Source: Halostreptopolyspora alba
Lineage (GTDB): Bacteria > Actinomycetota > Actinomycetes > Streptosporangiales > Streptosporangiaceae
Direction of reading: 5' to 3'
Length of the DNA: 64,000 nt
NCBI GenBank assembly: GCA_003725585.1
Contig: RJMB01000003.1
Coordinates: forward strand, 124,001-188,000
Numbering within the stretch: position 1 is the first letter of the stretch; every line of letters begins with the position of its first letter. Below are positions 26,680 to 35,604 of the stretch, in pieces. Under the pieces are notes generated by a model. The model was not told the origin of the DNA. It worked only from the letters and a program-made list of their open reading frames with translations, and ran no database searches. Position numbers and translations under genes: made by a program.

Positions 26680-27273
26680 ATGACCCGTATCGGCCGTGTC
26701 CAGCGCACCACCAAGGAGACCAAGGTCTCCGTCGAGATCGGTCTCGACGGCACCGGGGTCGCCGACATCGCCACCGGTGTCGGTTTCTACGACCACATGC
26801 TCGACCAGCTCGCCAAGCACGGCCTGTTCGACCTCACCGTGCGCACCGAGGGCGACCTACACATCGACTCCCACCACACGATGGAGGACACGGCCCTGGC
26901 ACTGGGGGGCGCGTTCCGGGACGCCCTGGGAGACAAAGCCGGCATCCGGCGGTTCGCCGACGCCAAGGTGCCGCTGGACGAGGCCCTGGCGGAGGTCACG
27001 GTCGACGTGTCGGGCCGCCCGTACCTGGTGCACTCCGAACCCGAGGGCATGGCGCCGGTCATCGGGCGCGACTACGACACCACGATGACCCGGCACATCT
27101 TCGAGTCGTTCGTCGCCCAGGCCGGCGTGGCACTGCACATCCACGTACCCTACGGACGCAACGCGCACCACATCGTCGAGTGCCAGTTCAAGGCGTTCGC
27201 CCGGGCGCTCCGGTTCGCCTGCGAGAGCGACCCGCGCGTGGCGGGCGTCCCCTCCACCAAGGGAGCCCTCTGA
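26680..27273 (+). CDS. hisB: Imidazoleglycerol-phosphate dehydratase
   Basis: Dehydrates imidazole glycerol phosphate; monofunctional type of 197 residues. Manganese-binding His-rich motifs DIATGVGFYDHMLDQLAKHG, DSHHTMEDTALALG and the C-terminal GRNAHHIVECQFKAFARALR are all intact. ATG at 26680 matches the usual N-terminus (TRIGRVQRTTKET); an in-frame ATG at 26653 would add nine residues. Followed after one base by a small membrane protein gene. Confidence 0.97.
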   Translation: MTRIGRVQRTTKETKVSVEIGLDGTGVADIATGVGFYDHMLDQLAKHGLFDLTVRTEGDLHIDSHHTMEDTALALGGAFRDALGDKAGIRRFADAKVPLDEALAEVTVDVSGRPYLVHSEPEGMAPVIGRDYDTTMTRHIFESFVAQAGVALHIHVPYGRNAHHIVECQFKAFARALRFACESDPRVAGVPSTKGAL

Positions 27274-27274
27274 C

Positions 27275-27433
27275 ATGGCCGACCTGTGGGCGGTCGCGCT
27301 CATGGGCCTGGGCGGGCTGCTCGTCGGTGGCACCTACGCCCTGTGGCGGGTCAGCGCGGTCCTCGCGGTGGTGCTCGCCGTGTGCGCGGCGCTCGCGGTG
27401 ACCTCGGGAGTACTGCGGCTCGGCCACCTCTGA
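27275..27433 (+). CDS. Small two-helix membrane protein after hisB
   Basis: A 52-residue hydrophobic protein with two predicted membrane segments (about 5-22 and 26-47: AVALMGLGGLLVGGTYALW and VSAVLAVVLAVCAALAV). The ATG begins one base after the hisB stop, with GGGAG nine bases upstream, so it is co-transcribed. Similar tiny proteins sit between hisB and hisH in other actinobacteria (from memory). Function unknown. Confidence 0.75.
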   Translation: MADLWAVALMGLGGLLVGGTYALWRVSAVLAVVLAVCAALAVTSGVLRLGHL

Positions 27434-27441
27434 GCCGGGCC

Positions 27442-27468
27442 GGTGCCCCCGCCCAGGGCGAGGGCACC
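27442..27468. terminator. Hairpin ending the hisDCB unit
   Basis: Arms GGTGCCC (27442-27448) and GGGCACC (27462-27468), with further GCCC/GGGC pairing inside the loop. It lies between the small membrane protein and the convergent SDR gene, so it can stop transcription from both. It supports the view that the first half of the his genes ends here. Confidence 0.55.
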
Positions 27469-27474
27469 CGAGGG

Positions 27475-28233
27475 TTACCAGGGAAGGGTTCCCTCGGCGG
27501 CGGGATCGTCGGAGGCGGCCAGGTGGCCCCACAGCCGCCCGCTGGGACCGTCCTCGCCCAGGGTGGCCAGGTGGACGCTGACCCCCGCGCCCTGCTCGGC
27601 CGTGCGTGTCCCACTGTGCCCGTTGAGGTCGGTGGCGCAGTAGCCGGGGTTGGCCGCGTTGACCTTGATCGGAGTGTCCCCCAGCTCCCGGGCGTACTGG
27701 ACCGTGACCATGTTGAGCGCGGTCTTGGAGGAGGGGTACGGCAGCGAACTCGGCAACCCCGACATCGGGTTGTCCGGGTCGGTCAGCGAGCCGATCGAGC
27801 CCACCTCGCTGGAGACGTTGACGATCCGGGCGGCCGGCGCCGCGCGCAACAGCGGCAGCATCGCGTTGGTGACGGCGACCACACCGAATACGTTCGTCTC
27901 GTAGACCTCGCGCATCGTCTCCGGCGTCGACTCGCTGGCCAGCCAGTCGCCGTCGGCACGCGCGATGCCCGCGTTGTTCACCAGGATGTCCAGGTGGCCG
28001 AACTCGGCACGAACCCGTTCGGCCGCGCGCCGCACCGACTCCTGGTCGGTGACGTCGAGCGCGACGAAACGCGCGTCGACGCCGTGTTCGGCGAGCGCGC
28101 TCTCGGCCCGGCGCCCCTGTTCCCCGTCGCGCGCCCCCACCAGCACGGTGGCGCCGCGAGCGCCGAGCAGCCGGGCCGTCTCGAACCCGATTCCCTTGTT
28201 GGCTCCCGTGATCAGAGCGATCGTTGTTGTCAT
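27475..28233 (-). CDS. Short-chain dehydrogenase/reductase
   Basis: A 252-residue SDR. Cofactor motif TGANKGIGFETARLL (TGxxxGIG, NADP(H) type suggested by the following basic residues), NNAG at LDILVNNAGIARAD, catalytic Ser in NVSSEVGSIGS and YxxxK as YPSSK. The long substrate loop and CATDLNGHSGTRTAEQGA are typical of the carbonyl-reductase-like subgroup. Divergent from an XRE regulator 130 bases away, which may control it. Substrate unknown. Confidence 0.92.
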   Translation of the reverse strand: MTTTIALITGANKGIGFETARLLGARGATVLVGARDGEQGRRAESALAEHGVDARFVALDVTDQESVRRAAERVRAEFGHLDILVNNAGIARADGDWLASESTPETMREVYETNVFGVVAVTNAMLPLLRAAPAARIVNVSSEVGSIGSLTDPDNPMSGLPSSLPYPSSKTALNMVTVQYARELGDTPIKVNAANPGYCATDLNGHSGTRTAEQGAGVSVHLATLGEDGPSGRLWGHLAASDDPAAEGTLPW

Positions 28234-28365
28234 ACCCCCGACCCTGCCGCCGATCGTCACGGGACGGGAGAGACGCGCTGAGCCTGGGATCGGTGGTACC
28301 ACCCTCGACAGCCCCGCGCGCCGCGTGGCTGGGGCATGCTGGAGCACGAGAGGAGACCGTCCGAG

Positions 28366-29217
28366 ATGGGGGAGCCGATGCTCAACCGTGCCGACCTGGC
28401 GGCGTTCCTGCGCAGCAGGCGCGACCGGGTGCGCCCCACCGACGTCGGACTCTCGGAGGGTGAGCGCCGGCGCACCCCCGGCCTGCGCCGCCAGGAGGTC
28501 GCACAACTCGCCGGGATGTCGGTGGACTACTACATCCGGCTGGAACAGGGGCGCGGTCCGCGCCCGTCGCGTCAGATCCTCGCGGCGCTCACGCGGGCCC
28601 TGATGCTGACCACCGACGAGCGCGAGTACCTGTTCCGCGTCGCGGGGGAGAACCCCGAGCCCACGGGCGGGCCGAACCGCGAGGTCCCCACCGCCATCCG
28701 GAGCCTGATCGACAGCATGCCCGAGACCCCCGCCTACGTCCTCGACGCCAAGTACGACATTCTCGCCGCGAACCGGCTGGCCACGTTCTTCGTCGGCGAC
28801 TACGCCGCGCGTCCGGCGGACGAGCGGAACGTGATCCGGTGGATGTTCCGCCAACCCGAGGACGACGGGTCCTGGGCCGACCCCGACATGCTGCGCTTCG
28901 CGCGGACCTCGGTCGCCGACCTACGCGCGGCCTACGCCCGCTATCCCGCGGATCCCGGGATCGCGGAGCTGGTCACCGAGCTGCTGGGGACCTCACCCCG
29001 GTTCGCCGAGATGTGGGCCGAACACGACGTGGAGGTGCGTCGCGGGGTCCGCAAACGGGTGGAACACCCAAGAATCGGGCCGTTGGAGTTCGAGTGCCAG
29101 GTGCTGCACATCCAGGACTCCGACCAGCGCCTCATCGTCTACTGCGCGGATCCGGGGTCACCCACCCAGGCGGCCTTCCGCCGACTGGCCCGGGAGATGG
29201 CCGACCAGCCTCGCTGA
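28366..29217 (+). CDS. XRE-type regulator with MmyB-like ligand domain
   Basis: A 283-residue regulator. N-terminal helix-turn-helix (about 5-80): LRSRRDRVRPTDVGLS, RRTPGLRRQEVAQLAGMSVDYYIRLEQGRG, the hallmark of the MmyB/DUF-type family. The C-terminal PAS-like domain (about 110-280) includes VLDAKYDILAANRLATFF and the closing H-P-x-x-G-x-L-x-F-E region VEHPRIGPLEFECQ. Members often regulate a divergently encoded SDR, exactly the arrangement here. AGGAG lies ten bases before ATG 28366; ATG 28378 with GGGGGAG three bases before is an alternative. Confidence 0.9.
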   Translation: MGEPMLNRADLAAFLRSRRDRVRPTDVGLSEGERRRTPGLRRQEVAQLAGMSVDYYIRLEQGRGPRPSRQILAALTRALMLTTDEREYLFRVAGENPEPTGGPNREVPTAIRSLIDSMPETPAYVLDAKYDILAANRLATFFVGDYAARPADERNVIRWMFRQPEDDGSWADPDMLRFARTSVADLRAAYARYPADPGIAELVTELLGTSPRFAEMWAEHDVEVRRGVRKRVEHPRIGPLEFECQVLHIQDSDQRLIVYCADPGSPTQAAFRRLAREMADQPR

Positions 29218-29381
29218 GCCCCGAATCTCGTGGCCGACACGAACCACACATGCACCCCGCGTTGAGAGTTCTCCGCGCGCTAACCCAGGAAATCCCGGAA
29301 ATCGTCGCCGAAAACTCTCACAGGGAAATCCAATGAGAGGATAAAAGTGTCGGAATCCTCGATTTCTGGGAGATCCCTGTC

Positions 29382-29786
29382 ATGGACGCCCACTCCCTGA
29401 CCCGCCACATCACCGAGACGTACGAGGGACTCCGGACGTTCGAGTACTCCGGTGACACGTTCTTCCTGTACGACCCCGACGGGACCCTGCCCGATGAGCG
29501 CTTCTACTCCCTCACCATCGCGACCGTCGTGACCGGGGACCACCACGACACGGTCTCCGACCTCGACCATCCGGGCGCCTACCGGGTCAACATCGGCCTG
29601 CCCAGGAACTCCTACACCGCCCGGCTCGGTCCCGCGCCCACGGTCCGGGACGAGGCGGGGATCCTCGACACCGGCTATGACTACGCGGAGCGCGACCTGG
29701 TGCTGCCGCACCCGCACTACGCCTGCCCGCCGGTGTCGCGCATGTCATTGCCTCAGGTGATCGTGAACTTTGGCCCGGATTCCTGA
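29382..29786 (+). CDS. DUF6194 family protein, C-terminus probably altered
   Basis: A 134-residue protein. The part up to about residue 112 fits DUF6194 (GDTFFLYDPDGTLPD, TIATVVTGDHHD, DLDHPGAYRVNIGLPR, YDYAERDLVLPHPHYA). In that family the sequence normally continues HPxYAxxxWVxVLNP; here it changes after PHPHYAC into PPVSRMSLPQVIVNFGPDS, and the last codons lie inside a 19-bp inverted repeat. The gene looks truncated and extended by foreign sequence. Upstream spacer (29218-29381) is AT-rich with an 8-bp inverted repeat TGAGAGTT/AACTCTCA. Function unknown. Confidence 0.7.
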   Translation: MDAHSLTRHITETYEGLRTFEYSGDTFFLYDPDGTLPDERFYSLTIATVVTGDHHDTVSDLDHPGAYRVNIGLPRNSYTARLGPAPTVRDEAGILDTGYDYAERDLVLPHPHYACPPVSRMSLPQVIVNFGPDS

Positions 29787-29809
29787 CCATATCCGGGTCA
29801 AAGTTCACG
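29762..29809. terminator. 19-bp-arm hairpin spanning the DUF6194 stop
   Basis: Arms 29762-29780 (CGTGAACTTTGGCCCGGAT) and 29791-29809 pair fully except for one G-U, with a 10-base loop that contains the TGA stop. It lies between convergent genes, so a two-way terminator is the simplest reading. It may also be the relic of a small mobile element, since the coding sequence changes just before it. Confidence 0.6.
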
Positions 29810-29856
29810 GTCGCTGACAAATCCCGAGATCCAAAACAGAATAATGAACCAGGACA

Positions 29857-30561
29857 CTAGAAAACGGCGCTGTCGCGCCGGTACTCGCCGATCCACAACT
29901 GCGGTACCCACTGGTACAGGAGCCCCGCCATCTCGCGGTAGTCGCCCATGTCGCGGATCACGAACCGCAGGCGGGAGTTGGGCAGCCCCGGCACGGGAGG
30001 ATCCTCGTCCCGGGTCAGGCGCTGGTGGCTGTCGAAGGGCGTGCGCCCGGCGACCGAACCGGGATCGTGCAGGAACACCTCCACGGCGAACAGTTCCCGT
30101 CCGTCGTCGGTGGTCGCGGCCCGTACGATCTCGTGACCGAGCTTGGCTCCCACACTGGCCTTGGGGGTGCGCTTCCGTTCCCGCCAGCTCCCGCCGATCG
30201 CCCGGATCTGGGACCACGCGACACCCTCGGCCCGTTTCGTGGTGACGAACCACACCCCCCACCGGTCCACGGCCAGCCCGTGGGTGCGCAGGGTGGGAAC
30301 GAGCATGAGCAGTACCACCACGGTCAGCACGCCGAGACCTATGGCGATCACCGCGGCGATGGTCCGCTCCGCGCCGGCGCCGTCATTGGTGAGGACCCGC
30401 TCCGGCCACAGGGCGCCGGCGGCCGCGCTGGCGGTGAAGAACAACAACAGCCCCAAGACCACCAGCGAACACCCCAGCCCACTGCGCCCCAGGTTCAGAA
30501 ACGCCGCGTCGGGGGACGGCCAGGGCTGGTCGCTTCTCGGCGGGGTGGGCGGTTGATCCAC
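29857..30561 (-). CDS. Membrane protein with PH-like domain
   Basis: A 234-residue protein with two membrane helices (about 28-52 and 68-90) followed by a soluble, beta-rich domain. The segment GLAVDRWGVWFVTTKRAEGVAWSQIRAIGG resembles bacterial PH domains. Proline-rich N-terminus. GTG start with AAGGGAG six bases upstream. No catalytic residues are recognisable; function unknown. Convergent with the DUF6194 gene. Confidence 0.75.
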   Translation of the reverse strand: MDQPPTPPRSDQPWPSPDAAFLNLGRSGLGCSLVVLGLLLFFTASAAAGALWPERVLTNDGAGAERTIAAVIAIGLGVLTVVVLLMLVPTLRTHGLAVDRWGVWFVTTKRAEGVAWSQIRAIGGSWRERKRTPKASVGAKLGHEIVRAATTDDGRELFAVEVFLHDPGSVAGRTPFDSHQRLTRDEDPPVPGLPNSRLRFVIRDMGDYREMAGLLYQWVPQLWIGEYRRDSAVF

Positions 30562-30796
30562 GGTCGGCTCCCTTCACTGGTCCTTGCTGCCAGCGCTGGG
30601 ACGCGGCACCAACCGGCACGGGTTCCCGGAAGCGGCGAGTTCGTGAGCGCCGATGGTGGGGTCGTCACAACACACCGATCCCCGTGCTCGACTCCCGCGG
30701 TCTCGGACGCCCCCGCTCGGGCACGCCATCACCCGCGCCCCCGCGAACGGGAACCGGAAACCACGAGAACGTGCGAGGCCGCTCGCCGCCGGAGCG

Positions 30797-31822
30797 TCAG
30801 ACCATCTCCTCGGCCACTGTGAGCTTGACGGCGTCACGGAAGTCGAGGAACTTCTGGCGGGGATCCTTCGCGCCGTAGATGTTCCAGGGGGAGGACGTGG
30901 CGTGCACCCCGAGCGCCTGGAACTGGCCGAGTGCCTCCGTACTCCGGTGCTGCGCGTACAGCGTGCGTACGAGCAGGTTGCGGTCGACACGGTCGCGTCG
31001 GTAGGTGGCGGGCGCGTTGGGCGGGCACACGGTCAGGGCGCGGTTGACCGCCTCGCGGGCCTGCGACGAGTCCAGGACCTTCTCGTCGCTGAAGAGGTCG
31101 TACTCCATCCACGCCCACAACGGCAGCGTGTGCAGCGGCGACCCCGGCGGCGCGGAGTCCGACGCGCGGTAGGCGAGGCGGAACATCTCCTCGTCGGACC
31201 CGTGCCACTTCGCGCAGCAGAACTGCAGGGCCCGAAAGTGGGCGCCGCGGTTGAGCGGGTCGAGCGCGCCCAGGTGGTGCCACGCCTCCTCGTAGAGGTC
31301 GCGGCGGCCTCCCGGGCTGCCCATGGCGAGTGTGATCATGGACGCCCACGGGGTGGGGTCGGCCGGATTGGCGGCGATCGCCCGCCGCAGCACGGGCTCG
31401 ACCTGCTCCAGATAGTGCAGGAACCCCACGAACTGCTCATCTGAGGTGTGGGCGGCGAGCTTGGCGCCGCGCGCCTCCCACGCGCGGTCGATCAGGTGCT
31501 CGGCGAGTACCACCAGGACATTGGGGTCGTTCGGCGCCTGCGCGTGCCAGTGGTGCAACCAGCGGTCCTCGTCGAGCGCCGCCTCGGCCAGCTCCTGGAC
31601 GTGGTGGGCGCGCAGCTCCCAGTCGGGGCCGGTGCGCGTGAACTCCAGGAGACGTCCGGCACCGGACCAGTCGCCTCCCCACGCCGCGTGCACGGCGTCG
31701 ACCAGGGGCGGGTCGTCATAGTCGGCGTCGAGAACCACCGACTCGTCGGGGGGCAGCAGGTCCTCAATCGCCGACAGGTTCCTCATGCCCCGGACGGACT
31801 TGCGTATTCGTGAGAAGACCAC
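30797..31822 (-). CDS. Helical-repeat (TPR-like) hypothetical protein
   Basis: A 341-residue soluble protein rich in Trp, Ala and Leu. Helical pairs such as WSGAGRLLEFTRTGPDWELRAHHVQELAEA, LRRAIAANPADPTPWASM and AREAVNRALTVCPPN resemble degenerate tetratricopeptide repeats. The motif HWHAQAPNDPNVLVVLAEHLIDRAWEAR recurs in a family of actinobacterial proteins I know only as hypothetical. GTG start is uncertain; ATG at VRGMRNLS would be 12 codons shorter. About 235 bases of non-coding sequence separate it from the PH-like gene. Confidence 0.72.
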   Translation of the reverse strand: MVFSRIRKSVRGMRNLSAIEDLLPPDESVVLDADYDDPPLVDAVHAAWGGDWSGAGRLLEFTRTGPDWELRAHHVQELAEAALDEDRWLHHWHAQAPNDPNVLVVLAEHLIDRAWEARGAKLAAHTSDEQFVGFLHYLEQVEPVLRRAIAANPADPTPWASMITLAMGSPGGRRDLYEEAWHHLGALDPLNRGAHFRALQFCCAKWHGSDEEMFRLAYRASDSAPPGSPLHTLPLWAWMEYDLFSDEKVLDSSQAREAVNRALTVCPPNAPATYRRDRVDRNLLVRTLYAQHRSTEALGQFQALGVHATSSPWNIYGAKDPRQKFLDFRDAVKLTVAEEMV

Positions 31823-31929
31823 CCGCGGAGTATAGGCCGGGCGTGACGACCGGAACGGAGCCTCGCACGGGGGAACCGGTGTCCGAATCCGGCCACCGGC
31901 GCCGATCGGGCGGTGACCGCGATGCGCGC

Positions 31930-32877
31930 TCAGTCCTGGCGCAGCGCCCGCTCCAGGACCTCGGTGACGGTGGCGCGCAGCAGCTCCACTTTGTACCCGT
32001 TGCCCGGCAGCGGTGAACACAGGCCGGTGATGCCCGCCAGCGCGGCGGGCGGCGGCCCGTCGCTTACCGGGCTGTTGACCAGCGCGTCCTCCACCTCGGT
32101 GAGGCGCACAGGGGACCGGGCGACGGCACCCACCGCCACGACCGCCCCGCTGATGACCCCGTCGGAGATCGAGAGCCGGGCCACCGCCTCGACCAGCGGC
32201 CACTCGGCCCGAGAGCGGGCGGTGGCGCGGTGGTGGGCGGCGGCCTCACCGGGGACGGGCGGGGGCAGCTCGATCCCGGTCACCAGCCGACCGGGGGAGA
32301 GCTGGTGGTCGCGGGTCGGGTCGGTCCCGTCGTAGAGCTCGGCCACCGGAACCGAGCCGCCGTCGGCGAGGTGCGCACTCGCCTCGTGGGCGAGCAGCGC
32401 GACCGCCATGGAGGAGGGGTGCGGCGCCACGCAGGGCCCCTGGTCGATGACGGCGGCGTGCTGGTGCTCGCCCTCACGCGCCGGGCAGGTGTCGCCGCCG
32501 CTCTGCAGGCAGGAGAACGCCGGGTTGCGGTAGTAGGAGCACCGGTTGCGTTGCAGCAGGTTCCCCCCGACCGTGGCGACCGCGCGGATCTGCGGGGTGG
32601 CCAGCGCGCCCGCGGTGGCCACCAGCGCCGGGTAGTGCGCGCGCAGCGTCGCGTCGGCGGCCACCTCGGCGATGGTCGTGGTGGCGCCCACCAGCGTCGA
32701 ACCGTCCGGACGCCGCGAGATCCCACGCAGCTCGGTGAGCCGGTGCAGATCGACGAATGGGCCCTCCACCCGGCGCGCGTGCGCCAAGGCGACGACGTCG
32801 GTGCCGCCGGCGCGCGCCCGCCCGGCGTGGGAGGCCAGCGCCTCCGTCGCGGCGTGGACTGTGGTCGGTGTCGTCAT
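31930..32877 (-). CDS. Xanthine dehydrogenase-family FAD-binding subunit
   Basis: A 315-residue FAD subunit (CoxM/XdhB type) of a molybdenum hydroxylase. FAD contacts in the family form: RAGGTDVVALAH near the start, and ATPQIRAVATVGGNLLQRNRCSYYRNP, the typical TxGGNLxQ signature. C-terminal CO-dehydrogenase flavoprotein domain is present (AVVAVGAVARSPVRL). The CPAR and C-containing insert NPAFSCLQSGGDTCPA is typical of the YagS-like group, which may bind an extra 4Fe-4S cluster. GGAGGA lies seven bases before the ATG. Downstream of the iron-sulfur/molybdenum subunit gene with 88 bases between. Confidence 0.93.
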   Translation of the reverse strand: MTTPTTVHAATEALASHAGRARAGGTDVVALAHARRVEGPFVDLHRLTELRGISRRPDGSTLVGATTTIAEVAADATLRAHYPALVATAGALATPQIRAVATVGGNLLQRNRCSYYRNPAFSCLQSGGDTCPAREGEHQHAAVIDQGPCVAPHPSSMAVALLAHEASAHLADGGSVPVAELYDGTDPTRDHQLSPGRLVTGIELPPPVPGEAAAHHRATARSRAEWPLVEAVARLSISDGVISGAVVAVGAVARSPVRLTEVEDALVNSPVSDGPPPAALAGITGLCSPLPGNGYKVELLRATVTEVLERALRQD

Positions 32878-32965
32878 CTGGGTTCCTCCGTTGGGGCACG
32901 CAGTCGAGGCGAGGCGGGAGTCGGCGGGCGCGCGGCCGGGTGGCACGTACCGCAGCGCGCCGAGG

Positions 32966-35560
32966 TCACGAACCCAGGCCCTTGAGGACCCGGTCGGGGC
33001 GGATGGGCAGGTCGCGGGGGCGCCACCCGGTCGCGTTGAACACCGCGTTGCCGATCGAGGCCGCGACACCGATCGTGGAGACCTCGCCGAGGCCCACACC
33101 GCCGCCCCGGACGTGGTCCCAGCCACCCTCGTGGAAGTGGACGACGGTCTCGGGCGTGTCCCCGATGCCGGGGATACGGTAGTCCTCCATGTTGTCGGTC
33201 AGCACGGTGCCCGTGGCGGGGTCGGCGCGCCGTTCCTCGTAGAGCGCGTAACCGACTCCCTGGACGACTCCACCCTCGCACTGGTTGCGCGCCAACCGGG
33301 GGGCGTAGACGCGTCCGGCGGCGACACCGGCCCACACCCGGGTGGGGCGCACCCGACCCAGCCGGGTGTCCACCTCGACCTCGGTGACGTGCACGGCGCC
33401 GGAGAGGCCGCGCCCCAAGGCGAACCCGTCCCCGACCGTGAAGGGCGTGAGGTAGCCCCGACGGTCCCGGTGACGCTTGCCCACCACCCGCATGCCCTCG
33501 GCGCGCTCCAGCGCCTCGGGGGGAACGGGACCCTCCGGCGGCGTTTCGGGAACGCGTTCCCGCAGGGCGGCGCGCAGACCGCGAGCGGCGTCGCTGGCCG
33601 CCGGGCCAATGGAGGTGGTGGTCTGGCTGCCGAACGAGGGCGGGCCGTGCACCGTCGCGCTGTGCCCGACCTCGACCCGCACCCGTTCCACCGGGAGCCC
33701 CAACTCCTCGGCCAGCACGTTGGTGACCACCGACCTGGCGCCGGTGCCGATGTCCTGGGTGCCGGTGCGCGCCACCACTGTTCCCCGGTCGAGGGTCACC
33801 TCCACCTCGGTGCCCGGGTTGGCCATGTAGTGCCAGTTGGCCGCGGCCACGCCGACGCCCCGGCGGAAACGCCCCGTCGCCGAGCCCGCCGTGGGGCGCT
33901 CCAGCCACACGGGGAGCGCCGCCGCCCAGTCGTAGAGCGCGTGCCGCTTCGGGTTGCCGTCCCAGCGGCGGCGCAGCTCGATGGGGTCCTCACCGCGGCG
34001 GTGGGCGATCTCGTCGACGCCCTGCTCCAGCGCCCACAACATCGGTGCCGCGCCGGGGCCACGGAACGGGACGCCGGGCGGGTGGTTGGTGGTGACGTCG
34101 ATGTCCCGGAGTCGCCGGGGCGCGGTGCCGTAAAAGAGCCGTGCCAGGAGGGCGGCGACGGAGGAGATGGACACCCCGCCCTCGGCGTGGACGTCCATGC
34201 CCAACGCGGCGAGATCCCCGGAGGGGGTGGCGAGCAGGGACAGCCGGGTGCGGGTCCCGGGACGGTTGCCGGTGTCGGTCAACTCCTCCGCGCGGTCCAG
34301 GACCACCCGCACCGGGGTGCCGGTCTTTCGCGCGAGTTCGACCGCCGCGACCGTCTCGGTGGTCAGGCCGGACTTGGCGCCGAACCCGCCACCGACATGC
34401 TCGGCGACGACGTGCACCTGTTGGGGGGAGAGCCCCCAGCGTTTCGCCGCCTCCCGCGCCAGTACGCCCACGGTCTGGGTGGAGGTGCGCAGGTGCAGCT
34501 GGCCGCGCTCGTCCCACCGCGCGACGCAGCCGTGCGGCTCCATGGCGTTGTGCAGCTGGATTCCGGTGCTGAACTCGGCTGTGACCAGGTTCGGGTCGTC
34601 GCGTTCGGCCGCGGCCCGCAGCCGGCGCGTCGCTGTGGCCGACCGCCAGCTGCCCAGGGTGGAGCGACGCAGGTTGCCCGACCACGATCCGGGAACCGTG
34701 GCGCCCTCGGCGCTGCTGGGGGCCGAGCGCCGTTCCCGTTTGCTCGGGTACACCACTGGCGCGCCGTCCTCCCGCGCGCTCTCCGGGTCGAGTACGGCGG
34801 GCAGCGTCTCGTAGTCGACGGTGACCGCCTCGGCCGCCGCCAGCGCCTTGGCTCGGGTGGGCGCGACGACGGCGGCGACCGGTTGTCCCACGTAACGCAC
34901 CGTGCGGTCGTCGGGCAGCAGGTCGACGAGTGGGGAGCCGCCGCCGTCGACGGCACGCACCCGCGCGTGCGCCGCGGTCGAGCGCACGATCACCCCGAAC
35001 TGACAGCCGTCCGGGTGGACGTCGGTGGTGTAGGTGGCCTCACCGGTGACCTTGCTCATGGCCTCGGCGCGGGGTGGCGCGTGCTCCGGCTCGGTGTCGT
35101 GCTCCCCGCGGCAGGCGGCGGCGACGGCGGCGTAGATTCCCTCGTAGGCGCCGCACCGGCACAGGTGACCGGCCATGGCGTCGGCGATGGCAGCGCGGTC
35201 CGGTGCGACGTCGCCGTGTTCGGCGCGCCAGCGGTCGACGAACGCGGCGGCCTCCACGACGAACCCGGGAGTGCAGTAGCCGCACTGCAGCGCGTCGTGC
35301 GCGGCGAACGCCCGCTGGGCGGGATGGGAGCCGCCGAGCCCCTCGACCGTGGTGACCGTTCGGCCCTCCAGCGCGGTGGCCGGGAGCAGGCAGGAGGCGG
35401 TGGGGGAGCCGTCCACGAGGACCGTGCACGCCCCGCACACCCCGGTTCCGCAGGAGAGCTTGGTGCCGGTGAGGGCGAGATCCTCGCGTACCACCTCGAC
35501 CGCTGTGGTGTCGGGATCGGTGCTGACCTCGGTCGCGGTGTCGTTGACGACGATGTCCAT
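32966..35560 (-). CDS. Molybdenum hydroxylase: fused 2Fe-2S and Mo-cofactor subunits
   Basis: An 864-residue fusion. Residues 1-155 are the two-cluster iron-sulfur subunit: plant ferredoxin-type cysteines in LSCGTGVCGACTVLVDG and a later CLL, then the second cluster in QCGYCTPGF and HLCRCGAYEGI. From about 165 follows the molybdopterin subunit: AMSKVTGEATYTTDVHPDG, QLHNAMEPHGCVARW, EHVGGGFGAKSG, RGPGAAPMLWALEQ, and the active-site Glu region GGVGLGEVSTIG. In most bacteria these are separate XdhC/XdhA-like proteins; this order resembles aldehyde oxidoreductase of Desulfovibrio. Substrate (aldehyde, purine or N-heterocycle) is unknown. Divergent from tetR; operators lie between. Confidence 0.93.
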   Translation of the reverse strand: MDIVVNDTATEVSTDPDTTAVEVVREDLALTGTKLSCGTGVCGACTVLVDGSPTASCLLPATALEGRTVTTVEGLGGSHPAQRAFAAHDALQCGYCTPGFVVEAAAFVDRWRAEHGDVAPDRAAIADAMAGHLCRCGAYEGIYAAVAAACRGEHDTEPEHAPPRAEAMSKVTGEATYTTDVHPDGCQFGVIVRSTAAHARVRAVDGGGSPLVDLLPDDRTVRYVGQPVAAVVAPTRAKALAAAEAVTVDYETLPAVLDPESAREDGAPVVYPSKRERRSAPSSAEGATVPGSWSGNLRRSTLGSWRSATATRRLRAAAERDDPNLVTAEFSTGIQLHNAMEPHGCVARWDERGQLHLRTSTQTVGVLAREAAKRWGLSPQQVHVVAEHVGGGFGAKSGLTTETVAAVELARKTGTPVRVVLDRAEELTDTGNRPGTRTRLSLLATPSGDLAALGMDVHAEGGVSISSVAALLARLFYGTAPRRLRDIDVTTNHPPGVPFRGPGAAPMLWALEQGVDEIAHRRGEDPIELRRRWDGNPKRHALYDWAAALPVWLERPTAGSATGRFRRGVGVAAANWHYMANPGTEVEVTLDRGTVVARTGTQDIGTGARSVVTNVLAEELGLPVERVRVEVGHSATVHGPPSFGSQTTTSIGPAASDAARGLRAALRERVPETPPEGPVPPEALERAEGMRVVGKRHRDRRGYLTPFTVGDGFALGRGLSGAVHVTEVEVDTRLGRVRPTRVWAGVAAGRVYAPRLARNQCEGGVVQGVGYALYEERRADPATGTVLTDNMEDYRIPGIGDTPETVVHFHEGGWDHVRGGGVGLGEVSTIGVAASIGNAVFNATGWRPRDLPIRPDRVLKGLGS

Positions 35561-35604
35561 CGCGTTCTCCCGGTGCGGTCGGGTCGATTTGGCTCGGAGC
35601 CGAC

